Notes: generated from the letters alone by a model not told the origin. A stretch of DNA of 64,000 bases from Acidimicrobiaceae bacterium (GCA_003133325.1 PKXA01000069.1:25885-89884), one strand, 5' to 3'. Shown: positions 24,175-33,808, counted from the stretch's first letter. Program-made: numbers and translations.

Positions 24175-27100
24175 CAGAACTCCACCACCTGTGATCGACG
24201 TCGGATGACGGCAATCTCGTCGCGCTGCGATCCGGTCGGACCGTAGTAGTTGAACCCGTAGGACAGTTGTGCGTAGCCGCCGATCATGTGCGTTGGCTTC
24301 ATGATCGTGCGGGTAAGTGAATTGTCGGTACCGCCGTGAAGCCCCGACCCTTCGGAGATCGGCATCTGCAAATGGCGATCCACTGCGTGGTACATCAACA
24401 CTGTCCCCGGTGGGACCCGATGGGTCACCGCAGCTCGGGCGACCGTGACGCCGTTCCGGTTGTATGCCTCGATCCAGTCGTTGTCGGAGACTTTCACTCG
24501 TTGTGCGTCGAGGTCATTGATCCAGATGACCGGACCACCTCGGAACAGGTTGAGCATATGCAGGTTGTCCTGGTACTCGGAGTGGATCGACCATTTCGAA
24601 TGAGGTGTCAAGAAACGCGCTACCAACTGCTCCTCGCCAAGGTCGGCACGACGCTGATCGCCGAACGTACCCCCGAGGTCGAGCGGGGGACGGTAGGTGG
24701 GCAACATCTCGCCCAATTCGGCCATCCATTCGTGGTCGACGAAGAAATGCTGGCGACCCGTGAGGGTGTGCCACGGCTTCAGGCGCTCCACGTTGATGGT
24801 GAACGGGGAGTACCGTCGACGTTCGGACTCACATCCGGACCACTCGGGTGAACAGATCACCGAGCGGGGCTGGGTCACGGTATCGGCGAACGTGATGCGA
24901 TCCCCGGCGCGCTCGTGGGCCAGATCGGAGAGTTGCACACCAGTGCGGCGCTCCAGGTTTTCGAATGCCGCCACGGCAAGCCGGCCATTGGTCGTTCCCG
25001 ACATGGCCAGGATGGCTTCGCAGAAGAGGTCATCGCGGTCGATGCGAGGGCGCCCATTGCCGACACCACCCCGAATCACCCCGTTCTTGCTACGCAGGTA
25101 GCCGACCTCCTCGCCCACCGGCATGGCGATGCCCTTGGTGGTTGCTCCGAGCTCATCCACCAACGGACCCAACGCCTTCATACGCTCTGCGAGGTGCGGA
25201 TAGTCCCGTTCCACCACCACTATTCGAGGCATCGTCTTGCCCGGTATGGGTTCGCATTCGCCTGCAGCCCAGTCGAGCGCTCGCCCTCCGGGTTGAGCGC
25301 ATTCATCAGGGCTGTCGTGGAGCAATGGAATGGCAACGACGTCGTGGCGGACTCCGAGACGCGTTTCGGCAAGGTGAGAGAATTCAGTAGCCAAATCGTT
25401 GAAGATGTCGAAATCCGACCGCGTCTCCCAGGGCGGTGCGATCGCCGGATTGAACGAGTGGACGAACGGGTGCATGTCGGTTGTGGATAGATCGTGCTTC
25501 TCGTACCACGTCGACGCTGGGAGCACGACGTCGGAGTAGATGGCCGTTGATGTCATTCGGAAGTCGATGTTGACCAACAGGTCGAGCTTCCCCTCCGGGG
25601 CCTCGTCGTGCCACACGACCTCGCTTGGTCGTGACTCCGGCGGGCATTCCGAGGCAGCCACGGCATTATCGGCACCGAGTAAATGGCGCAGGAAGTACTC
25701 GTGGCCCTTGCCCGATGAACCCAAGAGGTTGCTGCGCCAGACGGTCAGCACGCGGGGGAAATTGGCCGGATCGTCCGGATCTGATGCCGCGAACTGCAGG
25801 CGCCCGGATGTGAGCTCGTCAACGACGTACTCAGCGGCATCTTTTCCGGAGCCAGCCGCCTCGTCGGCGAGCTTGAGCGGGTTTCTGTTGAAGGTCGGAT
25901 GCGAGCCCAGCCAGCCGAGTCTTGCCGCATATGCATTGAGGTCGGCCGCTGAGCGCCCTGTGAACCGGCCATCACCGAGTGGGCTCGACAGCGTGTCGGC
26001 GTGGGCACCCTCGTATCGCCATTGATCCGATGCGAGGTACCAGTACGGAGTAGCCGGCATGTGGCGGGTCGGCCGTGCCCAGTCATAGGCGAAAGCCAAG
26101 GTGAACCAACCGGTCAGCGGACGGACTTTCTCCTGGCCGACGTAGTGCGCCCAACCTCCCCCGTTCACTCCCTCGCAGCCACCCAACATCAACAGAGACA
26201 GGAACGTCCGGTAGATTTGATCCGAGTGGAACCAATGGTTGGTGCCTGCCCCCATGGCAATCATCGAACGACCTCCGGAAACCTCGGCGTTGCGAGCGAA
26301 CTCACGTGCTACCCGGGTGCACGAGGCCGCCGGAACCGAGGTGATCTTCTCTTGCCAGGCGGGCGTGTAGGGAACGTCGGCGTCATCGAACGAGGTGGGC
26401 CACTCGCCGGGGAGCCCGGGCCTCGACACGCCGTATTGGGCCATCACCAGGTCGAAGACCGTAGTGACCAGGCGACCGGCCACCCGCACCGCCGGTACTC
26501 CCCGTTGGAGCACGCTGCCACCCTCACCATCTCCCACGTCGAACCGGGGCATATCGACGGCCAGTGTCTCGGACCCGGGTCGCCCGAACAGACTGAGTAC
26601 CGGTTCCACGCCTTCGAGGCGGAGATTCCAGCGCCCCATGTCCTGGGCGTTCCAGCGAAAGCCCAGCGAGCCGTTCGGCACTGCCGGTGTGCCGGTACGT
26701 TCGTCCAAGACCACCGTTTTCCATTCCGCTCCTTCATCCGCCTCGCCTAGGTCGCTGGCGGTCAGAAAATGGTCGGGTACGTAGTTCCCGTCGCGCTCTC
26801 GCAACGACACCAGGAATGGCAGGTCGGTGAAGGTGGTGGCGTACTCGGCGAACCGTGGAGTCAGTCGATCGCGATAGAATTCGGTGAGCATGACGTGCCC
26901 CATGGCCATGGCCAGGGCACCGTCCGTCCCCGGATTGGCGGCCAGCCAGTCGTCTGCGAACTTCGTGTGGTCCGAGTAGTCGGGGGAGACGACCACGACC
27001 TTCTGGCCCCGGTAGCGGGCTTCGGTCATGAAGTGGGCGTCCGGGGTGCGGGTAATCGGGAGGTTGGTTCCCCAGAGGATCAGATACGTGGCATTCCACC

Positions 27101-27905
27101 AGTCTGCCGATTCGGGTACGTCGGTCTGATCGCCGAACACCTGGGGAGAGGCGATGGGGAGGTCGGCGTACCAGTCGTAGAACGAGAGGATGGTGCCACC
27201 TAGTAGCGAGTAGAACCGGGTACCAGCCGCATAGGACGCCATCGACATGGCCGGGATCACGGTGAACGCGGCAGTCCGGTCCGGGCCGTACTCAGCCACG
27301 GTGTGCACGTGGGCCGCCGCCATGAGCTCGAGTACCTCGGGCCACGGCGCCCGCACGAACCCACCTCGGCCACGGGCCTGCTTGTATCGACGCGCGCGTT
27401 CCGGATCGCCGGTGATCTCGGCCCAGGCGGCAACGGGATCGTCGAGACGGTCCCGGGCTTCTCTGAACATCTCGAGCAGTTCACCGCGCACGTAGGGGTA
27501 GCGAACGCGCGCCGGCGAGTACGTATACCACGAGAACGATGCTCCCCGGGGACAGCCTCGTGGTTCGTATTCGGGAGAGTCCGGGCCGACCGAGGGATAG
27601 TCGACGGCCTGGGTCTCCCACGTGATAATCCCGTCCTTGACGAATATTCGCCACGAACACGAGCCGGTGCAGTTCACACCGTGGGTGGAACGCACCACCT
27701 TGTCGTGGCGCCACCGCTCGCGGTAGAACTCCTCGGCTTGGCGCCCACCGCGACGATGCACCTCGCGACCATCGGATGTCGGTTCTCCGGGCTGAAGGTA
27801 CCGGGCCGGGCGGACCAGACCGGAGTCGGCAAGGAGGCCAGTTTGGCCGGTACCAGTCTGGTCGCCGAAGCCGGATGGGTTCTTCGGGTTCACACGTTTG
27901 GGCAT
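24174..27905 (-). CDS. narG: Respiratory nitrate reductase alpha subunit (molybdopterin)
   Basis: A 1243-residue catalytic subunit reducing nitrate to nitrite at a Mo-bis-MGD centre. The N-terminal HGVNCTGSCSW motif (His plus three Cys for the FS0 cluster, two visible here and another in GCPRG) and the Mo-ligand region YSDHTKFADDWL with the key Asp are present. There is no twin-arginine signal, as usual for cytoplasm-facing NarG. The length matches the family. First gene of narGHJI-TDT, with the moa cluster immediately upstream, which fits its need for molybdenum cofactor. Confidence 0.97.
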   Translation of the reverse strand: MPKRVNPKNPSGFGDQTGTGQTGLLADSGLVRPARYLQPGEPTSDGREVHRRGGRQAEEFYRERWRHDKVVRSTHGVNCTGSCSWRIFVKDGIITWETQAVDYPSVGPDSPEYEPRGCPRGASFSWYTYSPARVRYPYVRGELLEMFREARDRLDDPVAAWAEITGDPERARRYKQARGRGGFVRAPWPEVLELMAAAHVHTVAEYGPDRTAAFTVIPAMSMASYAAGTRFYSLLGGTILSFYDWYADLPIASPQVFGDQTDVPESADWWNATYLILWGTNLPITRTPDAHFMTEARYRGQKVVVVSPDYSDHTKFADDWLAANPGTDGALAMAMGHVMLTEFYRDRLTPRFAEYATTFTDLPFLVSLRERDGNYVPDHFLTASDLGEADEGAEWKTVVLDERTGTPAVPNGSLGFRWNAQDMGRWNLRLEGVEPVLSLFGRPGSETLAVDMPRFDVGDGEGGSVLQRGVPAVRVAGRLVTTVFDLVMAQYGVSRPGLPGEWPTSFDDADVPYTPAWQEKITSVPAASCTRVAREFARNAEVSGGRSMIAMGAGTNHWFHSDQIYRTFLSLLMLGGCEGVNGGGWAHYVGQEKVRPLTGWFTLAFAYDWARPTRHMPATPYWYLASDQWRYEGAHADTLSSPLGDGRFTGRSAADLNAYAARLGWLGSHPTFNRNPLKLADEAAGSGKDAAEYVVDELTSGRLQFAASDPDDPANFPRVLTVWRSNLLGSSGKGHEYFLRHLLGADNAVAASECPPESRPSEVVWHDEAPEGKLDLLVNIDFRMTSTAIYSDVVLPASTWYEKHDLSTTDMHPFVHSFNPAIAPPWETRSDFDIFNDLATEFSHLAETRLGVRHDVVAIPLLHDSPDECAQPGGRALDWAAGECEPIPGKTMPRIVVVERDYPHLAERMKALGPLVDELGATTKGIAMPVGEEVGYLRSKNGVIRGGVGNGRPRIDRDDLFCEAILAMSGTTNGRLAVAAFENLERRTGVQLSDLAHERAGDRITFADTVTQPRSVICSPEWSGCESERRRYSPFTINVERLKPWHTLTGRQHFFVDHEWMAELGEMLPTYRPPLDLGGTFGDQRRADLGEEQLVARFLTPHSKWSIHSEYQDNLHMLNLFRGGPVIWINDLDAQRVKVSDNDWIEAYNRNGVTVARAAVTHRVPPGTVLMYHAVDRHLQMPISEGSGLHGGTDNSLTRTIMKPTHMIGGYAQLSYGFNYYGPTGSQRDEIAVIRRRSQVVEF

Positions 27906-28129
27906 GGTTCACGTCTCCCGGCCTGGCCGTTGGGAGCCTACGGATCCAGGATCACTCCCGCACCCGAGGCACCACCTGCCAGCATCGTTTCAGCGCATTT
28001 TCCTAGCGTCAAGTGATAATACCCATAACCCGCTGCACCCCGAATGCAGGAGGGAGCACTCGACGGCCGCGTTCCTCGATCTGCAACGTCAGGTACCGTC
28101 TGGGGTTGAACCGGCACGGTTAACGGTGG
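27906..28129 (-). promoter_or_regulatory. Leader/promoter region of the nar operon
   Basis: 224 bp without a gene between moaC and narG. The stretch around 28000-28030 is AT-rich relative to its surroundings (TATTATCACTTGACG on the minus strand). I see no FNR-type TTGAT-N4-ATCAA site and no copy of the TTCTA-N8-TAGAA operator. Confidence 0.35.
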
Positions 28130-28633
28130 TCATGCATCCGAATACACCGCGTCACCGGGCTCCTCTCGGTGCCACGAACCGGAACGTCCTCCGGTCTTCT
28201 CCCAGACGCACAGGTCCTCGATGCTCAAATCGGGGTCCGACGACTTGCACATGTCGTAGATCGTCAGGGCCGCAACCGCTCCCGCGGTGAGTGCTTCCAT
28301 CTCCACGCCCGTCCGGTCAACTGAGCCCACCTCCACCCCGATCGCCACGTGGTCTTCAGCCACCGTAAAGGTGATGTGGATGTCCTGGAGCAGAAGCGGG
28401 TGGCACAGCGGCAACAGTTGGGACGTCAGCTTTGCCGCCTGGATCCCAGCCACCCGAGCCGTCTCCAGTATGTCTCGAGCCGTCGCCCCCCCTTCGGCCA
28501 ACTGAGCAGCCGTTCCCGGGCGCATGACGACACGGCACGCAGCGCGAGCAAGCCGACAGGTCACGGTCTTCGCAGTGATGTCCACCATGTGCGCGTGACC
28601 CCGTCTGTCAAGGTGGGTGAACGCGCCTTTCAT
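28130..28633 (-). CDS. moaC: Cyclic pyranopterin monophosphate synthase
   Basis: A 167-residue protein that, after MoaA, converts the GTP-derived intermediate to cPMP in molybdenum cofactor synthesis. Family blocks: HMVDITAKTVT, AGIQAAKLTSQLLPLCHPL, VGSVDRTGVEMEALTAG and AALTIYDMCKS with the catalytic Lys. Starts at ATG 28633. Same strand as narG and just upstream of its leader region; DUF6457 lies upstream. Confidence 0.96.
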   Translation of the reverse strand: MKGAFTHLDRRGHAHMVDITAKTVTCRLARAACRVVMRPGTAAQLAEGGATARDILETARVAGIQAAKLTSQLLPLCHPLLLQDIHITFTVAEDHVAIGVEVGSVDRTGVEMEALTAGAVAALTIYDMCKSSDPDLSIEDLCVWEKTGGRSGSWHREEPGDAVYSDA

Positions 28634-28693
28634 AATGGATCGACCTGTGTCTTCGGACCAGCGGTCTCCGTCTGGCTCGCGACAGCGGATCGG

Positions 28694-28942
28694 TCAGTCA
28701 CCGAGGGAAGCGGCGAGGTGCTCGGCGGCAAGACGGGCCGTCTGCGGGTCAGAGCCGGAACGGCCGACGAGCCAGCAGGAAATGGGAGCCGCGGTTCGTT
28801 GCGAGGCCCTCGCGGCGGTGCCGGCCAGGTCGAGCAAGTCCTCGATGTCCTGGTCGGTCGGTGCGGGCAACCCGAGTTCGGCTGCGAACCTGCGTATCCA
28901 CTCGCGATCCGTGATCGTCACAACCGGTAATGATAGACGCAT
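28694..28942 (-). CDS. DUF6457 small protein
   Basis: An 82-residue protein with REWIRRFAAELGLPAPTDQD, IEDLLDLAGTAARASQRTAA and PISCWLVGR, the DUF6457 pattern that often sits among molybdenum-cofactor genes in actinobacteria. Function unknown. The ATG at 28942 overlaps the ATG of the divergent mog gene (shared bases CATG); a GTG at 28924 is an alternative. It lies 60 bp upstream of moaC on the same strand. Confidence 0.8.
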   Translation of the reverse strand: MRLSLPVVTITDREWIRRFAAELGLPAPTDQDIEDLLDLAGTAARASQRTAAPISCWLVGRSGSDPQTARLAAEHLAASLGD

Positions 28943-29456
28943 GGATAGGCTGCAGGCGAAGGTCATCACCGTCTCGGATAGCGCGTTCGCCGGTGAACGA
29001 CCGGACCGAACGGGTCCGCTACTGGTGGGCGGTCTCGAGGCGGCAGGGTTCGTCGTCACGGAACGCTTGACGGTTCCCGATGGCATTCGAGAGGTTTCCG
29101 ATGCGCTGCGGATCGCGGCCAAGGGATTCAGCGGGCTCGTGTTGACGACCGGGGGCACCGGCTTCGGTCCCCGAGATCTCACTCCCGAAGGCACCCTGGC
29201 CGTGCTCGACAGGGAAGCTCCTGGTCTCGCCGAGGCCATGCGATCGGTCAATCCACTCGGTCGCCTCACCCGTGGGCGGGCCGGGACGGTAGGGCGGTGC
29301 CTCGTGCTCAACGTTCCCGGCTCTCCCGCCGGTGGCATGGAGTCCCTCGAGGCAGTGCTCGACGTGCTCCCCCATGCACTGGCGCTCCTCGCCGACAACG
29401 GAGCGGCGCACCCCGGGCCGCCGACCGAACCGGCCCGGCCTGTCGATCCCGGTTGA
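28941..29456 (+). CDS. mog: Molybdopterin adenylyltransferase (MogA/MoaB family)
   Basis: A 171-residue protein that adenylylates molybdopterin before molybdenum insertion by MoeA. Motifs: ITVSDSAFAGERPDRTGP, LVLTTGGTGFGPRDLTPE and LNVPGSPAGGMESLEAVLD. The GGTG loop and the Asp in GPRD are intact. The ATG at 28941 overlaps the start codon of the divergent DUF6457 gene. Convergent with moaD. Could equally be named moaB. Confidence 0.92.
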   Translation: MDRLQAKVITVSDSAFAGERPDRTGPLLVGGLEAAGFVVTERLTVPDGIREVSDALRIAAKGFSGLVLTTGGTGFGPRDLTPEGTLAVLDREAPGLAEAMRSVNPLGRLTRGRAGTVGRCLVLNVPGSPAGGMESLEAVLDVLPHALALLADNGAAHPGPPTEPARPVDPG

Positions 29457-29503
29457 GCGACCCCAGGCATCCGACCACGCTCCGACCGGTGGCCCCGGCG
29501 TCA

Positions 29504-29740
29504 TCATCCACCGGAGACCGGTGGCAGGACGGCAAGCTCGTCCGTCGCACAGAGCCGATGGTCGGCACCAACAGGCTCACCGTTAACCCACACCCTCGAA
29601 TGTTCGAGGACTCCCTCAAAGCCAGGACCGAATCGGTCTGACGCTACTCGCAGGACATCGCCGACACTCTCCCCGGGAAGCTCGCACACCGAGGTCCCGG
29701 CTGCTTCCCGTGCCGCAGCGAACAGTCGGAGCTGCACCAT
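29504..29740 (-). CDS. moaD: Molybdopterin synthase small subunit
   Basis: A 78-residue ubiquitin-like protein ending in the essential Gly-Gly (VLPPVSGG), which carries the thiocarboxylate sulfur for molybdopterin. LRLFAAAREAAG at the start and ATDELAVLPP near the end are typical. It lies 4 bp after the moaA stop and is the last gene of mobA-moaE-moeA-moaA-moaD. Works with MoaE (32127-32606). Confidence 0.93.
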   Translation of the reverse strand: MVQLRLFAAAREAAGTSVCELPGESVGDVLRVASDRFGPGFEGVLEHSRVWVNGEPVGADHRLCATDELAVLPPVSGG

Positions 29741-29744
29741 CGCG

Positions 29745-30860
29745 TCAGCCCCCGATCATCGACATCGAGCGCTCCGGACGGAGGAATGTCGGGTCGTTGA
29801 TCCCGTGGCCCGGGAGCTTCGCCCATATCGCACGACGGATCATGAGGGCGAGGTCGTCCTCCGTGCCGCCTTCCCGGAGGACCTTTCGCACCGACAGCTC
29901 ATCGTGAGCGAAGAGGCAGTTGCGGAGCGAGCCGTCCGCGGTCACGCGCAACCGGTCACAGGTACCGCAGAACGGACGGGTCACACTGGCGATGACGCCG
30001 ATCTCGCCGTTCCCGTCCACGAAACGGTAGCGCTCGGCTGGTTGGGATGCATCGAGGCCAGACGCCGGCATCGCTTCGAGCGGCCATCGGGCGTGGATGC
30101 GCGCCACGATCTCGTCGGCCGGGACCACGAGGTCCCGCCGCCACGCGCCATCAGCGTCGAGTGGCATGAACTCGATGAAGCGCACGGGTCGACCGGTGGA
30201 CCGGGCGAACTCGGCGAACGATTCCACCTCGTCATCGTTGACGCCGACGATGGGCACGACGTTCACCTTCACCGGATCGAGCCCCGCCGCCTCCGCCGCG
30301 TCCATGGAGGCGAGCACCGGGGCCAGCTGCCCGCGCCGTCGGATGCGGGCGAACCGCTCGGGTGAGAGCGAGTCACAGCTCACGTTGACCCGGTGCAGCC
30401 CGGCCGCGGCCAGCGAGGGGGCCAGACGGGCCAGCTCCGACCCGTTGGTGGTGAGCGACAGGTCATCGAACCCGAGGGCGGCCAGGCGGCCCACCAGATC
30501 GGGCACGCCCTGGCGGACCAGCGGCTCCCCTCCGGTGATCCGCACCGAGGTGATGCCCAGTCGGCGCGCCACCGCCGCCGCCCGGACGATCTCGTCGAAC
30601 CCGAGGATCTCCGACCGGGGCAGGAAGGTCACCCCCTCTTCGGGGAGGCAGTGGACGCAGCGGAGGTTGCACCGGTCCGTCACGGAGATCCGCAGGTCTC
30701 TATGGATCCGTCCGAACCGATCGATGAGTGGACCCGTGGTCGGCATGGCGTCGACCACGCTCCTGTCGGGCCGGGGCCTGATCACGACCGGTACCCGGGG
30801 GTCTGCAATGGGGGCGGCCGGTGGCGAGCCGGAGGCCATTGGGAGAGGTCCGGTTGTCAT
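29745..30860 (-). CDS. moaA: GTP 3',8-cyclase (radical SAM)
   Basis: A 371-residue protein catalysing the first step of molybdenum cofactor synthesis. The N-terminal radical-SAM cluster is CNLRCVHC (Cys64, Cys68, Cys71). The C-terminal cluster is CGTCDRLRVTADGSLRNC, and RSMSMIGG ends the protein with the conserved Gly-Gly. The first 40 residues are a proline-rich extension; the ATG at 30860 overlaps the moeA stop (ATGA), which supports it over an internal start at Met39. Confidence 0.96.
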   Translation of the reverse strand: MTTGPLPMASGSPPAAPIADPRVPVVIRPRPDRSVVDAMPTTGPLIDRFGRIHRDLRISVTDRCNLRCVHCLPEEGVTFLPRSEILGFDEIVRAAAVARRLGITSVRITGGEPLVRQGVPDLVGRLAALGFDDLSLTTNGSELARLAPSLAAAGLHRVNVSCDSLSPERFARIRRRGQLAPVLASMDAAEAAGLDPVKVNVVPIVGVNDDEVESFAEFARSTGRPVRFIEFMPLDADGAWRRDLVVPADEIVARIHARWPLEAMPASGLDASQPAERYRFVDGNGEIGVIASVTRPFCGTCDRLRVTADGSLRNCLFAHDELSVRKVLREGGTEDDLALMIRRAIWAKLPGHGINDPTFLRPERSMSMIGG

Positions 30861-32122
30861 TGATCACTCCTGCCGTCGGGCACCGCGTCGGGCTCCAGCA
30901 GGATCACGGACACCACCTCTCCGGTGTCCATGCCTTCGCCGTCGGGCAGGACAGCGAGCGCATTGGCCAGAGCCGTGGACCGGAGTTGATGCGAGCCCTG
31001 CCCGGCGATCGGTCGGACCACGAGGGTGCCCGCGTCCACGCCGGCCAGCACGCGAACGAGATGCACCTTGCCGTCACGGCGGCGCCTGAGAGGTTCAGCG
31101 GCGGTGGCGTTCCATCGGGGCCGGTCGAGGACGGAGTGCCCCATCATGAACCGGACGGCTCCCCGCGCCAGCAACTCGAAACTGACGAGAGCGGACACGG
31201 GATTGCCCGGTACGCACAGGACCGGCGTCCCCGCGCTGCCGATTGTGGCGAACCCGAATGGCTTGGCCGGCTTGATGGCGATTTCCATCCAATGGGCCGA
31301 TCCCCCCGATAGCCTGCCAAGGACCGTTTTCATATGGTCGGCGACGCCCACGCTCACTCCGCCTGACGTGATGATCGCATCGCACGTGGAACGTGCGCCG
31401 TCGAGTGCTGATTGGATGTCGACTTCCTCATCTCCGACGATACCGAGGTCGATCGGCTCGCACCCGGCCCCCGACACCAGGGCGAGGAATGCGTGACGGT
31501 TGGAATCCCGTATCTTCCCGTCCCCCAGTTCCCCCGATCCCGATTGCAATTCGTCACCCGTGGACAAGACACCGACACGCGCCCGTGGATAGACCGTTAC
31601 TTCTCGTACCCCGAGGCTTGCCAGTACCCCGATGTGTGCCGGTCGTATCTCCGTGCCTGCGTCGAAGACCAGGCTGCCCCTGGTCACATCCTCGCCCGTG
31701 TGCCGGACATGCTGACCGACCTGTACGCCAGCTTCGAGTGTCACGTCATCGCCATCGATAACGGCATGCTCGACCATGCACACGGAATCGGCCCCGGGTG
31801 GCAACGGGGCCCCGGTGGTGATCGTCATGGCCTGGCCCGGTCCGAGCGGCGTGGTGGCCGGGTGCCCGGCGGCGATCCGGCCGACCAAGCGCAGGGAGCC
31901 TGGTACCTCTCCGATATCGGCGGCACGAACGGCATAGCCGTCCATTGCCGCATTGGCGAAGGACGGGATGTTCTCGGAAGCGATCACCTGGGTGGCGAGC
32001 ACGGTGCCTAGTGCCTGATCGAGAGGCGCGGGTCGAGGTGTTAGGCGATGCAGCGCAGCCAAGAGCTGGTCCCGGGCGGCCTCGAGCGAGACGGTGGGGC
32101 CTGGTCGGGCGAACTCGGCCAC
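30857..32122 (-). CDS. moeA: Molybdopterin molybdenumtransferase
   Basis: A 421-residue protein inserting molybdate into adenylylated molybdopterin. Motifs: PSFANAAMDGYAVRA, VGVLSTGDEL, TSGGVSVGVADHMK and VLCVPGNPVSALVSFEL. Full length, with the C-terminal MoeA domain IV present. It overlaps moaA by 4 bp and lies 4 bp after moaE, inside the five-gene operon. Confidence 0.95.
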   Translation of the reverse strand: MAEFARPGPTVSLEAARDQLLAALHRLTPRPAPLDQALGTVLATQVIASENIPSFANAAMDGYAVRAADIGEVPGSLRLVGRIAAGHPATTPLGPGQAMTITTGAPLPPGADSVCMVEHAVIDGDDVTLEAGVQVGQHVRHTGEDVTRGSLVFDAGTEIRPAHIGVLASLGVREVTVYPRARVGVLSTGDELQSGSGELGDGKIRDSNRHAFLALVSGAGCEPIDLGIVGDEEVDIQSALDGARSTCDAIITSGGVSVGVADHMKTVLGRLSGGSAHWMEIAIKPAKPFGFATIGSAGTPVLCVPGNPVSALVSFELLARGAVRFMMGHSVLDRPRWNATAAEPLRRRRDGKVHLVRVLAGVDAGTLVVRPIAGQGSHQLRSTALANALAVLPDGEGMDTGEVVSVILLEPDAVPDGRSDQ

Positions 32123-32126
32123 CGCG

Positions 32127-32606
32127 TCAGGTGCTCTCGGCCAGGTCGGCGACCTCGCTCAACTCATGGGCGCAGAGACCCCAGTCAGCGCCTCCTTCCC
32201 ACACCTCGCGCTTCCAGATGGGGACGGTGGCCTTCAGGGTGTCGATGCACCAACTCGACGCGGCGAACGCCTCTTGCCGGTGGGGTGCCGAGACCGCGAC
32301 AACCACCGAAGTCTCGCCAACGAAAAGCGTCCCGACCCGGTGGAGCAGTGCCACCCGCCCGAGTACCTGCCACCGGTCAAGCGCGGCCTCGGCCACATTC
32401 CACAAGCGCGGCTCGACCTGATCGACGAATGCTTCGTATTCGAGGCACGTCACTCCGGGCCGTCCTTCCGAGCGGTCCCTGACGGTCCCGCAGAAGAGGT
32501 TGACCGCCCCACACTCCGGTGACGCCACCCAGGCAGCCACGTCCTCGATCCGTAGTTCCCCTTCGGTGACCTGCACCCAGATCACCGACGAATCGCGAAC
32601 GCGCAT
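32127..32606 (-). CDS. moaE: Molybdopterin synthase catalytic subunit
   Basis: A 159-residue protein from the ATG at 32606 (a longer frame upstream overlaps mobA and is rejected). Partner of MoaD in converting cPMP to molybdopterin. Motifs: AVNLFCGTVRDRSEG, LEYEAFVDQ, HRVGTLFVGETSVVV, SSWCIDTLKATVPIWKRE with the catalytic lysines. Second gene of the mobA operon. Confidence 0.93.
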   Translation of the reverse strand: MRVRDSSVIWVQVTEGELRIEDVAAWVASPECGAVNLFCGTVRDRSEGRPGVTCLEYEAFVDQVEPRLWNVAEAALDRWQVLGRVALLHRVGTLFVGETSVVVAVSAPHRQEAFAASSWCIDTLKATVPIWKREVWEGGADWGLCAHELSEVADLAEST

Positions 32607-32676
32607 GGCTCCAGTGTATGACCACAAAATCTCCCCTCCCTCTCGACCGGAAGAACCGGCCTGCTCACTGGCGCCC

Positions 32677-33279
32677 TCAGGCGTTGCCGGTCGGGGAGAT
32701 TCCGAGCCTGGCCAGATCTTCGGGGGTGTCGACGTCGGCGAAGGCCGAGCCTCCGGTGAGGTGGCCCCACGCGTCCTCCTCGAGGAACAGGGTGCCTTCA
32801 CCGAAGCAGGACCGCAACGACCGCTCCCCGGATGCCGCCGCTGCCACCGCTCGGTCCAGGTCGGTAACTGACCAGCGCGCGCAGAGAGGCTGACGCCGCC
32901 CTCCCACACGTGGCACGACCGACCCCGAATACGGCCACTTCGCCACCAGGCGCAGCACCTCGACGGTCACCAACGGGAGATCGCCGGCGACGACGAGTAC
33001 CGGACCCCGGTGGCCGACGCGTTTCAACTCGGCCCACCCGGCGACGATTGCCACCAAGGGACCATGGCCAGGTGGCTCCTCCCGCACCGCCCGTAGGCCC
33101 GAATCCCCGGGTCCCACCTCGATGACGGGTGACGCCACGACCGCGACCTTGGAGCCGATCAGGTCCGCCAGCCGGCGCCCTTCGATGAGCAGCGTCGTCT
33201 TCGACTCACCCATGCGTCTGCTGGCGCCACCGGTGAGGAGGATGCCGGCCACCCCGTCAGAATTCCCGTTGCCGGCCAT
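32677..33279 (-). CDS. mobA: Molybdenum cofactor guanylyltransferase
   Basis: A 200-residue nucleotidyltransferase. GILLTGGASRRMGESK is the GTP-binding signature, with VVAGDLPLVTVE (metal-binding Asp) and FADVDTPEDLARLG near the end. It makes the guanine-dinucleotide form (MGD) that NarG needs. First gene of the mobA-moaE-moeA-moaA-moaD operon, 70 bp before moaE. Confidence 0.88.
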   Translation of the reverse strand: MAGNGNSDGVAGILLTGGASRRMGESKTTLLIEGRRLADLIGSKVAVVASPVIEVGPGDSGLRAVREEPPGHGPLVAIVAGWAELKRVGHRGPVLVVAGDLPLVTVEVLRLVAKWPYSGSVVPRVGGRRQPLCARWSVTDLDRAVAAAASGERSLRSCFGEGTLFLEEDAWGHLTGGSAFADVDTPEDLARLGISPTGNA

Positions 33280-33329
33280 GGTTCAAGGCTAGGCCGAAGT
33301 TACGTTTGAACCGCTCAGCTACGTGCCGC

Positions 33330-33680
33330 CGGTCGAGTGGGAGCTGCACTACCGACTCACCCAACTGCGAGCCGCATAACCAAGCGTCCGGCGGGCGGAG
33401 TGAAGCTCAAGGCGACCTGTCCGCATAAGTCGACCTGGGAGCGGAGGTGCTCGATGTCTGCACTGCTCTCGTAACCGCCAACCAGTATCAACGCGATGCA
33501 GACGAGGGACTTGCCAGGTTCAGGGCTCGTTCGCTGGGAATAGGGATGCTCGCCGAGGGGTGCTGACCGAATCCCAACCAGTCGGCAACATTACCCTGGG
33601 CATGGAGCCCGTCGCGGCAGGCGACCCGGCCACCCCCGGATGTCACAACCTCCGGAGGTGCTGGTAGTTTCTGTTTCGTT
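33330..33680 (-). mobile_element. Degraded IS1380-family transposase, left copy
   Basis: Minus-strand pieces in two frames: VVTSGGGRVACRDGLHAQGN and VADWLGFG, a stop, then LILVGGYESSADIEHLRSQV and DLCGQVAL. The ADIEHLRSQ-D block is characteristic of the IS1380 N-terminal region. No intact frame or catalytic DDE part remains. The other copy is at 35060-35560, in the same orientation, on the far side of the P450. The rest of 33280-33808 shows nothing else recognisable. Confidence 0.65.
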
Positions 33681-33808
33681 GATGCCCTTCTTGTTCTTGC
33701 TCCCGATTGGTTCACATCCCTCAGAATCCCAGGCCGGAACGGCACGTCAGCGGATATGCGCCTTTCAGGTCATACGGCCGCGCGGATGACCGGAGCTAAA
33801 GCGGCAAC

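Noticed and set aside
27906..28129. FNR/DNR-type site before narG
   Set aside because: No TTGAT-N4-ATCAA-like sequence could be found in the leader; only an AT-rich patch.
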